64,000 nt of DNA. It comes from a bacterium. Its GTDB lineage: Bacteria; Zhuqueibacterota; QNDG01; JAFGCO01. Positions 16,822 through 26,317 of this stretch are shown piece by piece. Made by a program: the position numbers and the translations under genes. Within the stretch, counting starts at the first letter, position 1; every line of letters begins with the position of its first letter. Location of the stretch: NCBI GenBank assembly GCA_016930535.1, contig JAFGGN010000019.1, positions 1-64,000 on the forward strand, written 5' to 3'. Under the pieces are notes generated by a model. It was not told the DNA's origin and did not search any database. It worked only from the letters and a program-made list of their open reading frames with translations.

Positions 16822-18735
16822 TTACTTCACCTCAACCCCCTGCGGCGGATCCGGCGCCTCCACATCATAGGCCGAGGACGACCTGAACACGAACCGGACG
16901 GCATCCGAAATCACGATACCGGATGTGTTGTTGCTGATTTCCACATATCCGGCCGAACCCTCCTGGAACGTATAGGTGCCCAGGCTGTTCCACTTGCCGA
17001 AATTCGCGGTCTGATTGATGGTGACGTCTGCCTGCCCCCCGGCATGCACGATTTTCGCGGGCACGTTCGAAGACAGATCTCCGCCCGGTGCACTGCCCAA
17101 ATATCCGTGCCATTCGAACACCTCGTATTCACCGGTCAGGCCGATACCGGGCGTATAGCGGGCCGTGCTGGAGCCGCTGCCGCCTTGCGACCAGGCGAAG
17201 CCGTCCGGCTGAAAGACCTCATAATTTCGGCCCGTGTAGAACGCATAGAATTTCTGCCCGTTCGAATCCATGACCCAGGACCCGGAATAGGATACGGGAT
17301 CCGAGCCCGGCGATGTCTGGTTGTTCTCGTTGTTGTCGACCACGATCGGCGTGATGAGCGTGGTACGGGACCGGAACAGCATGGCACCATCCCCGAACAC
17401 TTCCGGAACCGTGGTCCAGTTGAGCTCATGCGTATCTCCCCACAGTTCCAGGGGATTGCCGTTCGTCACTTCCTCGCCGTTGTTGAAATCCGGATCCTGT
17501 CCGCCGCGGAACCGGTAGTACCTGGAGCCGCCCACGGGATCCAGAGCAGCGATTTCCGAAGCGGTCACGGTCTGTGTCTGGCCCGTGGCATTGACCACGC
17601 TGACGCCGTTGTCGAAAAACCTCAGCCAGACACCGCTGGCATAATTGGTGGCGGCCAGAGGTTTGCCCTCGATTTTGACCATATCCGTGCGCGGATACCC
17701 GAGCATGCCCTTGGCCTCGAACTCGTCATAAATGTGCACATTGCCGTGATGCGCCAGCAAATTCCCCTCATCCACAAAATAGAACGATTCGGTCAGCAGA
17801 CAGCTGCTCAGGCCGAACCGCACCGCCCGGTAATTGTTTTTGTAGGGATATTCAGGATAAAACCGGTCGAAATGCGAAAGACCGTTGTTGAACAGCATGA
17901 TTTTCGGAAGCTTGGTGTTCGTCTTTGTATCGTTGAAGTATTTGCGCCACCGTTCCCAGACGCCGCCGTTTAATGTGGGCCAGTCCTCGAAACAGGCCCC
18001 GTTGAAATTGGGCCACAACGTACCGTCCGAGCCTACCTGCACGACCACGTACTTGATTCCGGGTATCTGATATTCCATCTCGTGAAACTGAATCAGCCCG
18101 GTTTCCCATACATAGCGGAGTGAATCGATGCCCCATTCCTGCATATCGGCCACACCGTTTCCGTCCAGATCGCCCGTCGCTTTGGCGGTCGATCCGGGTC
18201 CGGACCACCAGAAATCATGAAACACCCCGTCAAAATAGAGAAAATCGATTTTCTGCTGAATATCCAGCACCTGATGATCGATAAACCGCTTGGGACCGTA
18301 TCCGTCGCCGAGATCCACGCGCGGGCAGAGAATACTATTGTTCATCAGCCAGGCGCCTTCCCAGAGGGATATGCGCTGTCCGTTGATGTCGTGATAATAC
18401 CAGGCTTCGGGCATCGCACCCATATCGTACGCAATCATGGATCCGCTGGTGCCGAGCAGGATGACATCCGGATTGGCCGCCTTGTACCGCTGGGCCATCA
18501 GGGCGTCCGGCGGGAATGCGATCACGTCGAAATCCTTGAGAATTTCCACACTGGCCTCGGTCTGCCCGCTGAAAGTAAAAATGCCCAGCCTGGGATAGGG
18601 GATGTTCAATGCCTGGGCCTGCAGTACGGAAACGGACATCGCTCCGACAAGCAGAACACAGACCGGTTTAATGAGTTTGGACGACCATGGATCTCTTTTC
18701 CGGAGACCGGGAGATAAAGCATTGAGCGTTCGCAT
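16822..18735 (-). CDS. Secreted putative glycoside hydrolase with golvesin C-terminal-like domain
   Basis: The start at 18735 has a perfect 'AGGAGG' Shine-Dalgarno and begins 'MRTLNALSPGLRKRDPW' with a hydrophobic signal ('VCVLLVGAMSVSVLQAQA'). A longer frame runs into the neighbouring glycosyltransferase gene and is not used. Residues ~40-420 resemble a GHL-type TIM barrel ('FLYFDGVFHDFWW', 'ATGDLDGNGVADMQEWG', 'KIMLFNNGLSHFDRF'). Residues ~490-625 are a golvesin/xanthan-lyase C-terminal-like domain ('YTPGIGLTGEYEVFEWHG', 'ISDAVRFVF'). It ends 'PDPPQGVEVK'. The substrate is unknown. It probably trims or processes the polymer made by the operon. Confidence 0.85.
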   Translation of the reverse strand: MRTLNALSPGLRKRDPWSSKLIKPVCVLLVGAMSVSVLQAQALNIPYPRLGIFTFSGQTEASVEILKDFDVIAFPPDALMAQRYKAANPDVILLGTSGSMIAYDMGAMPEAWYYHDINGQRISLWEGAWLMNNSILCPRVDLGDGYGPKRFIDHQVLDIQQKIDFLYFDGVFHDFWWSGPGSTAKATGDLDGNGVADMQEWGIDSLRYVWETGLIQFHEMEYQIPGIKYVVVQVGSDGTLWPNFNGACFEDWPTLNGGVWERWRKYFNDTKTNTKLPKIMLFNNGLSHFDRFYPEYPYKNNYRAVRFGLSSCLLTESFYFVDEGNLLAHHGNVHIYDEFEAKGMLGYPRTDMVKIEGKPLAATNYASGVWLRFFDNGVSVVNATGQTQTVTASEIAALDPVGGSRYYRFRGGQDPDFNNGEEVTNGNPLELWGDTHELNWTTVPEVFGDGAMLFRSRTTLITPIVVDNNENNQTSPGSDPVSYSGSWVMDSNGQKFYAFYTGRNYEVFQPDGFAWSQGGSGSSTARYTPGIGLTGEYEVFEWHGYLGSAPGGDLSSNVPAKIVHAGGQADVTINQTANFGKWNSLGTYTFQEGSAGYVEISNNTSGIVISDAVRFVFRSSSAYDVEAPDPPQGVEVK

Positions 18736-18739
18736 AAAA

Positions 18740-19861
18740 TTATCCTCCTTGGCACAACAAGGATTCATACAGATGAATGAATTGACCGACCTGTCCCTCG
18801 AGCGAGAAAACCTGTTCCACTCGTTTCCTGCCCGCATGTCCCATCCGTTGCATGCGCCCGCGGTTTCCCAGGAGGGAAATAACTGCACGGGCAAGCGGAT
18901 CCGGTTCGCACGGCGGGACCAGGAGACCTGTTTGTTCGTGAATGACCGCCTCGGGCGTACCGTCCACTGCTGTGGCGACCACGGGCAATCCGCAGGCCAT
19001 GGCTTCCAGAACCACATTGGGCAGTCCCTCGTACAGGGACGGCAGTACGAAAAGATCCAAATTATTTAAAAGGACGTTCACATTGTCCCTGAATCCCAGA
19101 AAATGGACGCGGTCCGCCACATTCAGACCGGCTGCCTGCTTCTCCAGCCGGAGATGCAGGGGCCCGTCCCCGATGAACACGAAATGGCATTCCGGAAATG
19201 CCCCGGCGATTTCGGGTACGGCCCGGATGAGCCATTCATGCCCTTTTTGCGGCGTCAGCCTGGCCACGGTGCCGATCAGAACCGCTTTTGAGGACAGCCC
19301 GAGTTCCCTGCGCAAAGCCTGATCGCGCCGGACCGTGAATTTACCGAGATCGACACCATAGCGGATCGTGCAGGTTTTCGTCCCGGGTACATGCCGGTCA
19401 AGCACGACCTGTTTTTGAATGGCCCTGCTCACGGCCACGGAGCGGGCGAACCATTTGGATGCCAGTCTGTATGCCCAGAGATGTTTTAAAGCATAGGGTT
19501 GCGTCACAGCCTCCCATGAAATGATACGGTGCACACCGCACAACCGCGCCGCATAGGTGCCGATCACATCGGCATAAAAAAGCGTGGTCTGTACGATGTC
19601 AATCCTGGCCTCTCTGATCAGCCGGGCCACCCTGACGATCTGAGTCACGTCATAGGGACCCGATTTTAAAAACAGTTCGATCCGGACACCCAGTTTCTCG
19701 AACTCCGCCTTGAGCGGACCCGCAATTCCCACACTGCATACGATGCATTCGAACCGGTCCGAAGCATGCGTTGTGATTTCCCGGATCAGTTCGAGAAGTT
19801 TCAGTTCGCCGCCTCCGACCGAGAATCCGTTCACAACGAACAAAATCCGTATTTTCTTCAA
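18740..19861 (-). CDS. Glycosyltransferase family 4 enzyme
   Basis: This 373-residue GT-B protein has an N-terminal acceptor domain beginning 'KIRILFVVNGFSVGGGELKLLEL'. The GT4 donor domain follows with 'IGTVARLTPQKGHEWLIRAV', 'VFIGDGPL' and the nucleotide-sugar signature 'PSLYEGLPNVVLEAMACGLP' including the E-x7-E pair. It is a cytosolic or membrane-associated retaining transferase. Its stop is 4 bp before the next gene's start, so the pair is tightly linked. The sugar is unknown. Confidence 0.93.
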   Translation of the reverse strand: MKKIRILFVVNGFSVGGGELKLLELIREITTHASDRFECIVCSVGIAGPLKAEFEKLGVRIELFLKSGPYDVTQIVRVARLIREARIDIVQTTLFYADVIGTYAARLCGVHRIISWEAVTQPYALKHLWAYRLASKWFARSVAVSRAIQKQVVLDRHVPGTKTCTIRYGVDLGKFTVRRDQALRRELGLSSKAVLIGTVARLTPQKGHEWLIRAVPEIAGAFPECHFVFIGDGPLHLRLEKQAAGLNVADRVHFLGFRDNVNVLLNNLDLFVLPSLYEGLPNVVLEAMACGLPVVATAVDGTPEAVIHEQTGLLVPPCEPDPLARAVISLLGNRGRMQRMGHAGRKRVEQVFSLEGQVGQFIHLYESLLCQGG

Positions 19862-19894
19862 ATCCCTCCGGTTCCCTGCTATTGAAAAACCCGT

Positions 19895-21715
19895 TTACTT
19901 GGGCTTGACGTCCGTGATCACCGGTGCAGCCGGCGGTATGGAATCCTCTTCATACGTGGATTCCGTGTATGTCCAGGTATTGAAATCATACACGATCTTG
20001 ATACCGTGCCGTTTCACGGTCATCACCTTGTCATTCCACTGCACGATATAACGGCCGAAATTGTCCACACACTGCAGCCGCTGGAAGGGGAAGTTGAACA
20101 CCTGCTGATAATCCCCGATCCCGCCCTTTTTCACGATCGGAAGGAAGCGGACATCCGGAGTCTGTATATAGCTCACCCAGTCTCCGCGCGTATTCACGAA
20201 TTTAACGCGGTCCAGATCGCAGCGGCTCGAAACCGCGGCCTTGAATGCATCGAAACTCGGAAAATCCACGCCTTCGATGGCGACTTCCATCCCCCCGGAA
20301 CCCAGGTCCGTTCGCACCCGGTACGCCACCATGGTGCGTCCCTCCTTGATAAACCGGTAATTGCCGACCGTCTGATCCAGATCGAAGCTGTTCTTGTCGA
20401 TCGCATAATGAAAATAGGATCCCGTACAAAAAATGGTGTTTTTGTACTGGAATCCCCTCTGTCCGATGGCCTGGAATGTCTGATATTCGATGGGGCTCGA
20501 TGTGTCCGCTCCCTCGGGCAGCGTGTTGATCCAGAGGCGGAAAGGCACACCCGGACGCCTTGTCGATCCCGGATCGTCCGAGGACTTGATAATGAGCTGC
20601 CAGCTTGAATTGGTCTGGCCGCCCAGGCTGTAGAATTTGGTCACGTAATTCCATTTACCGGTGTTTTCCGTCTGCACGATGCTCGGGTTGAATTCCATAT
20701 TCAGATGATAGTAATTGTCCGGTTCATCGCTCAGATCCCCGATATCCCAGATCAGGTCTGGAATCCGGTAATCGCATACGAAAATATTATAGGAAGGCTC
20801 GTGAGACGGCGGCAGCACATCCCAGAATGCATAAAAGTAATCCTTGGATTTTCCGTACCCGATATATCCTTCGTATGTCCGGCCGATGGAACCGCCCCAC
20901 TGATTGCCGGTAAAATCCAGCACGGATTCGAGCAGGATGAAATCCAGCATCATTTTCGAGCGCCGCTTCATCTCGTCGTCCTGGGCAAACTGGTACAGCG
21001 AGAAAAACCCATGTATCTGGGCGTGCGTATAGTCCGGAGAATCCAGTTCGCCGTTGCCCCATTTCAGCCATTTTTCCATTTTGTAAAAGATCCAGTCCCG
21101 GCCCAGCTGATAGGCATTGTATTTCTGGCCGAGCAGGTAGGTGCGGCCCTGATACGTGAACTGTTCCACGTTCTGACCGACCTGTGAATAGATCACCTCC
21201 AGGTCCTTGTGATCCTGAAGATAGATATACCGGCCCACCATGTCCGCCAGCGAATTGTTCGGCGAGTCCGGGCAGAAATTTTTGGTCTGTACATAGCCGT
21301 AATACAGATTTTCAATAAAGCTTCTGTCTTCCGCGGATATCACGCTCCCGTACTGTTTGAGAATCCACAGGAGCGCAGGCTGGGCCTGCCAGTCCGCCCA
21401 CAGCCAGGCATGCACGTACTGGGGATAATGCGACCCGTCCCAGATCCAGATGGTGCCCCATTGCCGGATAATATTGTGAATGATGTTATTGATCGGTTTG
21501 TATACACCGTCCAGATCATACTCATATGTGGTGGCGCCGTTCAGATTTCCGTTTTTTATGTTTTCCAGCCAGGCCCATACCTTTTCGGAAAAATAAAACA
21601 ATCCGGCGCCGTTGGTGGAAAGATACTTCTGCTTATGCGCCTCGAACACGGTGTTTTGCGCCTGCAGGGAAGTCATGGCGATGATCAGGATTATTGGCAA
21701 CCATCGTGGTCTCAT
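19895..21715 (-). CDS. Secreted protein of unknown function in the exopolysaccharide locus
   Basis: The start at 21715 is preceded by 'AGGAGGT' and gives a signal peptide ('RPRWLPIILIIAMTSLQAQ'). The 606-residue protein is helical and aromatic-rich in its first ~330 residues ('HAWLWADWQAQPALLWILKQYG', 'MVGRYIYLQDHKDLEVIYSQ'), like the (alpha/alpha)-toroid of polysaccharide lyases. The second half is more beta-like. No lyase signature can be confirmed. It ends in 'SIPPAAPVITDVKPK', similar to the end of the golvesin-domain protein. A periplasmic polymer-processing role is inferred from position between two glycosyltransferases. Confidence 0.78.
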   Translation of the reverse strand: MRPRWLPIILIIAMTSLQAQNTVFEAHKQKYLSTNGAGLFYFSEKVWAWLENIKNGNLNGATTYEYDLDGVYKPINNIIHNIIRQWGTIWIWDGSHYPQYVHAWLWADWQAQPALLWILKQYGSVISAEDRSFIENLYYGYVQTKNFCPDSPNNSLADMVGRYIYLQDHKDLEVIYSQVGQNVEQFTYQGRTYLLGQKYNAYQLGRDWIFYKMEKWLKWGNGELDSPDYTHAQIHGFFSLYQFAQDDEMKRRSKMMLDFILLESVLDFTGNQWGGSIGRTYEGYIGYGKSKDYFYAFWDVLPPSHEPSYNIFVCDYRIPDLIWDIGDLSDEPDNYYHLNMEFNPSIVQTENTGKWNYVTKFYSLGGQTNSSWQLIIKSSDDPGSTRRPGVPFRLWINTLPEGADTSSPIEYQTFQAIGQRGFQYKNTIFCTGSYFHYAIDKNSFDLDQTVGNYRFIKEGRTMVAYRVRTDLGSGGMEVAIEGVDFPSFDAFKAAVSSRCDLDRVKFVNTRGDWVSYIQTPDVRFLPIVKKGGIGDYQQVFNFPFQRLQCVDNFGRYIVQWNDKVMTVKRHGIKIVYDFNTWTYTESTYEEDSIPPAAPVITDVKPK

Positions 21716-21735
21716 TATAGAACCTCCTGGAAGGA

Positions 21736-22995
21736 TCACTGTAACGACCTTTTTTTCGTTAAAATCTGACGTTCATAAAGTTCCATGATCCGGTCGTAAT
21801 GAACAGCCGGATCAAACAATGTTTCTGCTCTTTTACGTGCGGCCTTTCCGAATTTGTGCATTTTTTCAGGATGATCCAGGAAATCCCGGATCCGTTCCCT
21901 CAATGCCCCGGCGTCTCCCGCGGGAAAAAGGGCTCCGCTGATGCCGGGCTCGATCAGTTCGGGTATACCGCCGATGCTCGCTCCGATGACGGGTTTGCCC
22001 ATGGCAAACGACTCATAGATCACCAGAGGAGAATTTTCATACCATTCGGATGGGACCACGACAAACTGGGACCTCGCCACCGCTTCCTTGAGCTCCTGCC
22101 CGCCCATGACACCGGTAAGCTGCACCCGGCCTTCGAGCCGGTTGGAACGGATGAACCGGATCAGCGGCTCCTTCATGGGCCCCTCGCCGATAATCTTCAG
22201 CATGCCTTTTTCTATCCCTTTCATCGCTTCCAGTAGCGTCAGCAGCCCCTTTTCTTCAGACAGCCGTCCGTAAAAAACGAAGTAAGGCTCCACGGGGCGG
22301 CCGCAGGGAAATGCATCGATTTGAATCGTATAAAACAGATGCTCGATTTTACCGGGATCATAGCCCCCGCGCACGAGCATGGCTGCCATGAAATGACTGG
22401 GCGGGATAAACAGATCCACGTACTTTTCAAACAGGCGCATTTTCCGGTGCAGGGTCATTTCCATGGCCAGGAGCAGTGACGCGTAAAACGAACCGCGGTG
22501 GCATTTTTCGAGGACGGCCCTGTAATAACCGCCTCCCACACATTTTTCACAGATTGTACACTGTTTCATGTGATAGAGCCTGTAACTCGGGCACACATGC
22601 TTGTACGTATGCACGGTCTGAACCACCGGAATTCCGGCTTTTGAAAGAACCGGCAGAATGGACGGGGAAATCTGATGATCGATCATGTGAAGGTGGGCGA
22701 TATCGGGCCGTGTTTCACTGATCAGTGCCCGTATCCGCTGCTGTGCCTGATGCGAATAGAGAACCCGCCCCGGCGAAATCAGGGCTGCCCTGATCCTGCC
22801 GGACAGGCTTCCTGCGTTGAAATCGATTTCATCGACAAAATAACGGGAATACGGATCGGAGAAGTTCCTCGGATGCGCCATGGAAAAGGGGATGACCTGA
22901 TGCCCGCGGGATTCCAGAATGGATTTCAGTTCAAAGAAATACCGTTCGGCTCCGCCCTTGACAAAAAAAAACTTGTTGATCATGAGTATTTTCAA
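21736..22995 (-). CDS. Glycosyltransferase family 4 enzyme with Cys-rich loop
   Basis: This 419-residue GT4 protein has an N-terminal 'KILMINKFFFVKGGAERYFFEL' Rossmann half. A Cys-rich insertion 'YRLYHMKQCTICEKCVGGG' is seen in a subset of envelope GT4s and may bind a metal. The donor half has 'FVFYGRLSEEKGLLTLLEAM' and 'PSEWYENSPLVIYESFAMGKP'. Shine-Dalgarno 'aggag' precedes the ATG. It lies 20 bp from the secreted protein downstream and 12 bp from the carbamoyltransferase gene upstream. Confidence 0.93.
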   Translation of the reverse strand: MKILMINKFFFVKGGAERYFFELKSILESRGHQVIPFSMAHPRNFSDPYSRYFVDEIDFNAGSLSGRIRAALISPGRVLYSHQAQQRIRALISETRPDIAHLHMIDHQISPSILPVLSKAGIPVVQTVHTYKHVCPSYRLYHMKQCTICEKCVGGGYYRAVLEKCHRGSFYASLLLAMEMTLHRKMRLFEKYVDLFIPPSHFMAAMLVRGGYDPGKIEHLFYTIQIDAFPCGRPVEPYFVFYGRLSEEKGLLTLLEAMKGIEKGMLKIIGEGPMKEPLIRFIRSNRLEGRVQLTGVMGGQELKEAVARSQFVVVPSEWYENSPLVIYESFAMGKPVIGASIGGIPELIEPGISGALFPAGDAGALRERIRDFLDHPEKMHKFGKAARKRAETLFDPAVHYDRIMELYERQILTKKRSLQ

Positions 22996-23007
22996 GATCG
23001 GCTTCTC

Positions 23008-24771
23008 CTAGGTTCCGGCTGAAAACACCAGAAAACGTCCCAGCGCCAGAAATTCCAGATGACCCAGTTTGAACGCGCGGATTGCATCGTCCGGTGTGCA
23101 CACGATCGGCTCCTCATGCATATTGAACGAGGTGTTGATCACGGTCGCCAGGCCGCTTCTCTTCCGGTAGGCCCTGAGTATGCGCGTGTAGCTTGCATTT
23201 ATTTTCTCCGTGACCAGCTGCGGTCTGGCCGTGGCATCCACGTGAACCGTCGCCGGAGCGGACTTCTGCATTTTTTCCGTGCAGTCGAACGTGATGGTCA
23301 TGAATTCAGCCGGGAAACGGTTGGCCTGAACCCTGTGATACAGGGATTCATCTTCTTCCATGAGCGTGGAAGGTGCAAACGGCATGAATTCCGTCCGTTT
23401 CAGTTTCTTGTTCAGCCAGTCGTTCACGGTCGGATCCGTGGGCTGATACAGAATGGAACGGTTGCCCAGGGCCCGCGGTCCGTATTCCATGCGGCCGTTG
23501 AACCGGGCAACCACATGGCCGTCCGCAAGAAGCTGTCCGATGCGGTCCTCAATATCTTCGATATATTCGAATCTCAGGGCCGAGGCCTTGAGACAGGCCT
23601 CCATGTCGCGCTCCGAATACTCCGGTCCGAGATACACATGGGGAATACGGCGCTCCGGAATACGGGAATACTCATCCGGGCAATGATCGTAGTACGATTT
23701 CAGCGCCGCTCCCGCACACAATCCGCCGTCTCCCATGGCCGGGAAAATATACACGGAACGCACACCCGGTATTTCGGCCACACGCTGATTGATTTTCACG
23801 TTGGCAAAAACACCGCCTGCCAGACACACATCGGTTTCCTTGTCACCGTACTGATTACGAAGATGATGCGCCACATAAGTCTGCACGCATTTTTCACTCA
23901 AATCCTGCACGCCGGCGGCAATATCTTCCGGTGTGCATGACTCAAAAATGCCGTGTGTCGCATCGAGGAATTTCGGGTAATTGGACCGGTGCGGATAGGC
24001 ATGCTGAAATACTTTTTCTGCCAGTTTGTACCGGAACTCCGGACCTTCCATCGAGAACAGTTCCTGATACGCTTCCAGTGTCCGCCCGGGATCGCCATAG
24101 GCGGCCAGTCCGGTGATTTTCCCTTCATGCCGGTTCGGTTTGAATCCGAGCATCCAGGTGATGAAATTATAGAACAGACCGACGCTTTGATAACTGGACA
24201 CGGCGTCGACGCGCTGAAGCGCACCCTGACTGCCGGTGGAAACGGTACCGCATAAACCGTCCCCCTGGCCGTCAAGCGTCACCACCATGGCGTTTTCGAG
24301 CCCGCTCGTGTAGTATGCCGAGGCTGCATGGGCCGTATGATGGTCCACGAAATCCATCGGAAGACGTCCCAGACCGAATTGACGCAGCAGATGTCTGACT
24401 TTCTGTATCCGGATCCAGTTGTACCACAGTGGATAAAGGAGAAAATATCGGTCCCATCGAATGGATTTGCTAAAGAACGAATAGAGAATCCATCGCGGAA
24501 TACGCTGTTTCAGGAACAGATCCCGCCATACTTCTCTCTGCAGGGCCGATGGGGGTTCTATAGCCACGGCCACGCGGTCCAGATTACGGGCATCGGAACC
24601 GGTGATTTCGAGCACTTTCTGAAGGCTGCGCACCGGCGGCCCGTCCTCGGTTGTCCCGTTGTGAAATTTAATTCTTGACAACCGTTCTTCCTCAATAGCT
24701 GCAAGAATAATACCATGTTCGACAATTGCACAACCGCAATTGTGATCATCATAAATCCCTAAAATTCTCAC
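23008..24771 (-). CDS. NodU/CmcH-family carbamoyltransferase
   Basis: This 587-residue protein has the N-terminal Kae1-like domain 'ILGIYDDHNCGCAIVEHG', 'IEEERLSRIKFHNG' and the metal-binding 'DHHTAHAASAYYTSG'. Nucleotide-binding 'VTLDGQGDGL' and the C-terminal YrdC-like portion with 'RFNGRMEYGPRALGNRSIL' follow. Enzymes of this family use carbamoyl phosphate and ATP to carbamoylate hydroxyls on sugars or antibiotics. In this context the acceptor is probably a residue of the exopolysaccharide or its precursor. Confidence 0.95.
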   Translation of the reverse strand: MRILGIYDDHNCGCAIVEHGIILAAIEEERLSRIKFHNGTTEDGPPVRSLQKVLEITGSDARNLDRVAVAIEPPSALQREVWRDLFLKQRIPRWILYSFFSKSIRWDRYFLLYPLWYNWIRIQKVRHLLRQFGLGRLPMDFVDHHTAHAASAYYTSGLENAMVVTLDGQGDGLCGTVSTGSQGALQRVDAVSSYQSVGLFYNFITWMLGFKPNRHEGKITGLAAYGDPGRTLEAYQELFSMEGPEFRYKLAEKVFQHAYPHRSNYPKFLDATHGIFESCTPEDIAAGVQDLSEKCVQTYVAHHLRNQYGDKETDVCLAGGVFANVKINQRVAEIPGVRSVYIFPAMGDGGLCAGAALKSYYDHCPDEYSRIPERRIPHVYLGPEYSERDMEACLKASALRFEYIEDIEDRIGQLLADGHVVARFNGRMEYGPRALGNRSILYQPTDPTVNDWLNKKLKRTEFMPFAPSTLMEEDESLYHRVQANRFPAEFMTITFDCTEKMQKSAPATVHVDATARPQLVTEKINASYTRILRAYRKRSGLATVINTSFNMHEEPIVCTPDDAIRAFKLGHLEFLALGRFLVFSAGT

Positions 24772-24889
24772 AAATCACTCCTCACATTTTCACATTATCA
24801 CGACCGGATTCCCCGTCATTTGAGAAGGATGCATTCCTTACGGCATTGCGGAACGGCGTCCCTTTTCCGGACCTGGTCAAAGCCGTTTT

Positions 24890-26317
24890 CTACCCGGAAA
24901 AACCGGGACTTTCTCCTGACCGATCCGGTCCTTCCGGCAGAGCCGTGGAAGGACCGGGTCTGAATCGTATTCTTCTTCGTTCCGGACCCTGCCTCATCTT
25001 CAGTTCTGCCACCCGGATCAGTTTCTGCATTCCGCCAAGCAATCCGCAATACAGACCGATCTGGTACAGCAGCTGATAGGCGTGAATATCCGGACTGAAC
25101 GTGAAGACGATGGCAATGGCCATAATGCCTGCAAATATCCCCAGGGTCACGTTCACGATATAATCATTCATGATCTTCGATCTCAGGATGCGTATACTGA
25201 AAAACAGAATCGACAGCAGCCATATGATGAGGAAGCTGCCCCCTACAAGACCGGATTCCGCAGCCACGAACAGATAGACGTTATGAACCATCATCGCGTA
25301 AACCCTGGCGTAGGGATCCCTCAATTCATCCGAAGTCATATAATTCCAGGAATTCAGATCATAGTTGCCGAGTCCCACTCCTGTAAACGGATTCGCCTTG
25401 ATCACGCGCCATGCGATACGGAATTGCGGAAAACGGACCTCGGTGGAGGCCTTCCTTGAATTTGAAAACTGGTTCATGATGGCGCCGCTGTAACGGTAGA
25501 GGAAAAGCGACATGAAAATGATCAAAATGGGAAGGGCATAACGCACCCTCGATCTGAAATTTTTCTTCAGCATGCTCCAGAGAACAACCACGGCCAGAGA
25601 GACGGAAAATCCGATCCATGGTCCCCGGCCGTAGGTCGTGAACAGGGCCACCATGCCCAGAAGAAATGTCACGCCGTAAAAGACGGACCATTTTCTGCTC
25701 GGCGCCCTGAAATATACAAAAAGACGGAAAGCGACCGGCAGCACCATGGCCAGATAATTGGCATAAAAACTCGGCACGAAAAAGGTGCCCATGGTACGCC
25801 AGGAAATACGACTGGCCGAACGTTCGCCCAGAAACCAGAGCCCCAGCGATCCGAATTTCCACTGGTAAATGCCCAGTGCCGATTCGAACAGAAGCCCGAT
25901 AAACATCCCCATGATCACGGCTTTTAAATCACGCATCCCGTGAATATTGTTGGCAATGCCCACAACAAGAAAATACATACGAATATACTTAGTTGTTTCC
26001 GAAACCACCCAGCCGGGCCGTATGGCTGTAATGGAGCAGACCAGGCACCACAGAATGAACAAAAGCAGCGTGAAACCGACCGGCCAGACCAGGAGATCGA
26101 TCCTGCGTCCCGAGGCGAGGGCCATGACTATCAGAATAAAAATGGGGATGTCCGCAAGCATGATTCCGTTGAAATGATAAAAAATCCAGCCCGACGAAAA
26201 GATGTAGAGACTCGAGGCCAGTCCGATGAAATAGAGCCTGCGCCGCTTGACAAAAACCGGTACGATAATAAACAACAGCAGACAGGTCAGAACGAACAGT
26301 CCCTTGGCCGAATTCAT
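24890..26317 (-). CDS. O-antigen ligase/polymerase-like membrane protein (Wzy/WaaL family)
   Basis: This 475-residue protein has about eleven transmembrane segments. The typical Wzy_C block includes 'FTTYGRGPWIGFSVSLAVVVLW' and a large periplasmic loop with 'FPQFRIAWRVIKANPFTGVGLGNY' and 'HNVYLFVAAESGLVGG'. It would polymerise or ligate lipid-linked repeat units at the periplasmic face. It overlaps the downstream glycosyltransferase by 4 bp (start at 26317 over stop at 26314). A basic, low-complexity tail ends the protein. Confidence 0.92.
   Translation of the reverse strand: MNSAKGLFVLTCLLLFIIVPVFVKRRRLYFIGLASSLYIFSSGWIFYHFNGIMLADIPIFILIVMALASGRRIDLLVWPVGFTLLLFILWCLVCSITAIRPGWVVSETTKYIRMYFLVVGIANNIHGMRDLKAVIMGMFIGLLFESALGIYQWKFGSLGLWFLGERSASRISWRTMGTFFVPSFYANYLAMVLPVAFRLFVYFRAPSRKWSVFYGVTFLLGMVALFTTYGRGPWIGFSVSLAVVVLWSMLKKNFRSRVRYALPILIIFMSLFLYRYSGAIMNQFSNSRKASTEVRFPQFRIAWRVIKANPFTGVGLGNYDLNSWNYMTSDELRDPYARVYAMMVHNVYLFVAAESGLVGGSFLIIWLLSILFFSIRILRSKIMNDYIVNVTLGIFAGIMAIAIVFTFSPDIHAYQLLYQIGLYCGLLGGMQKLIRVAELKMRQGPERRRIRFRPGPSTALPEGPDRSGESPGFSG

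Noticed and set aside
18736..19017. Upstream extension of the golvesin-domain gene into the neighbouring glycosyltransferase
   Set aside because: The extension has no signal peptide and overlaps a well-defined GT4 gene. The internal ATG at 18735 has a perfect AGGAGG site.
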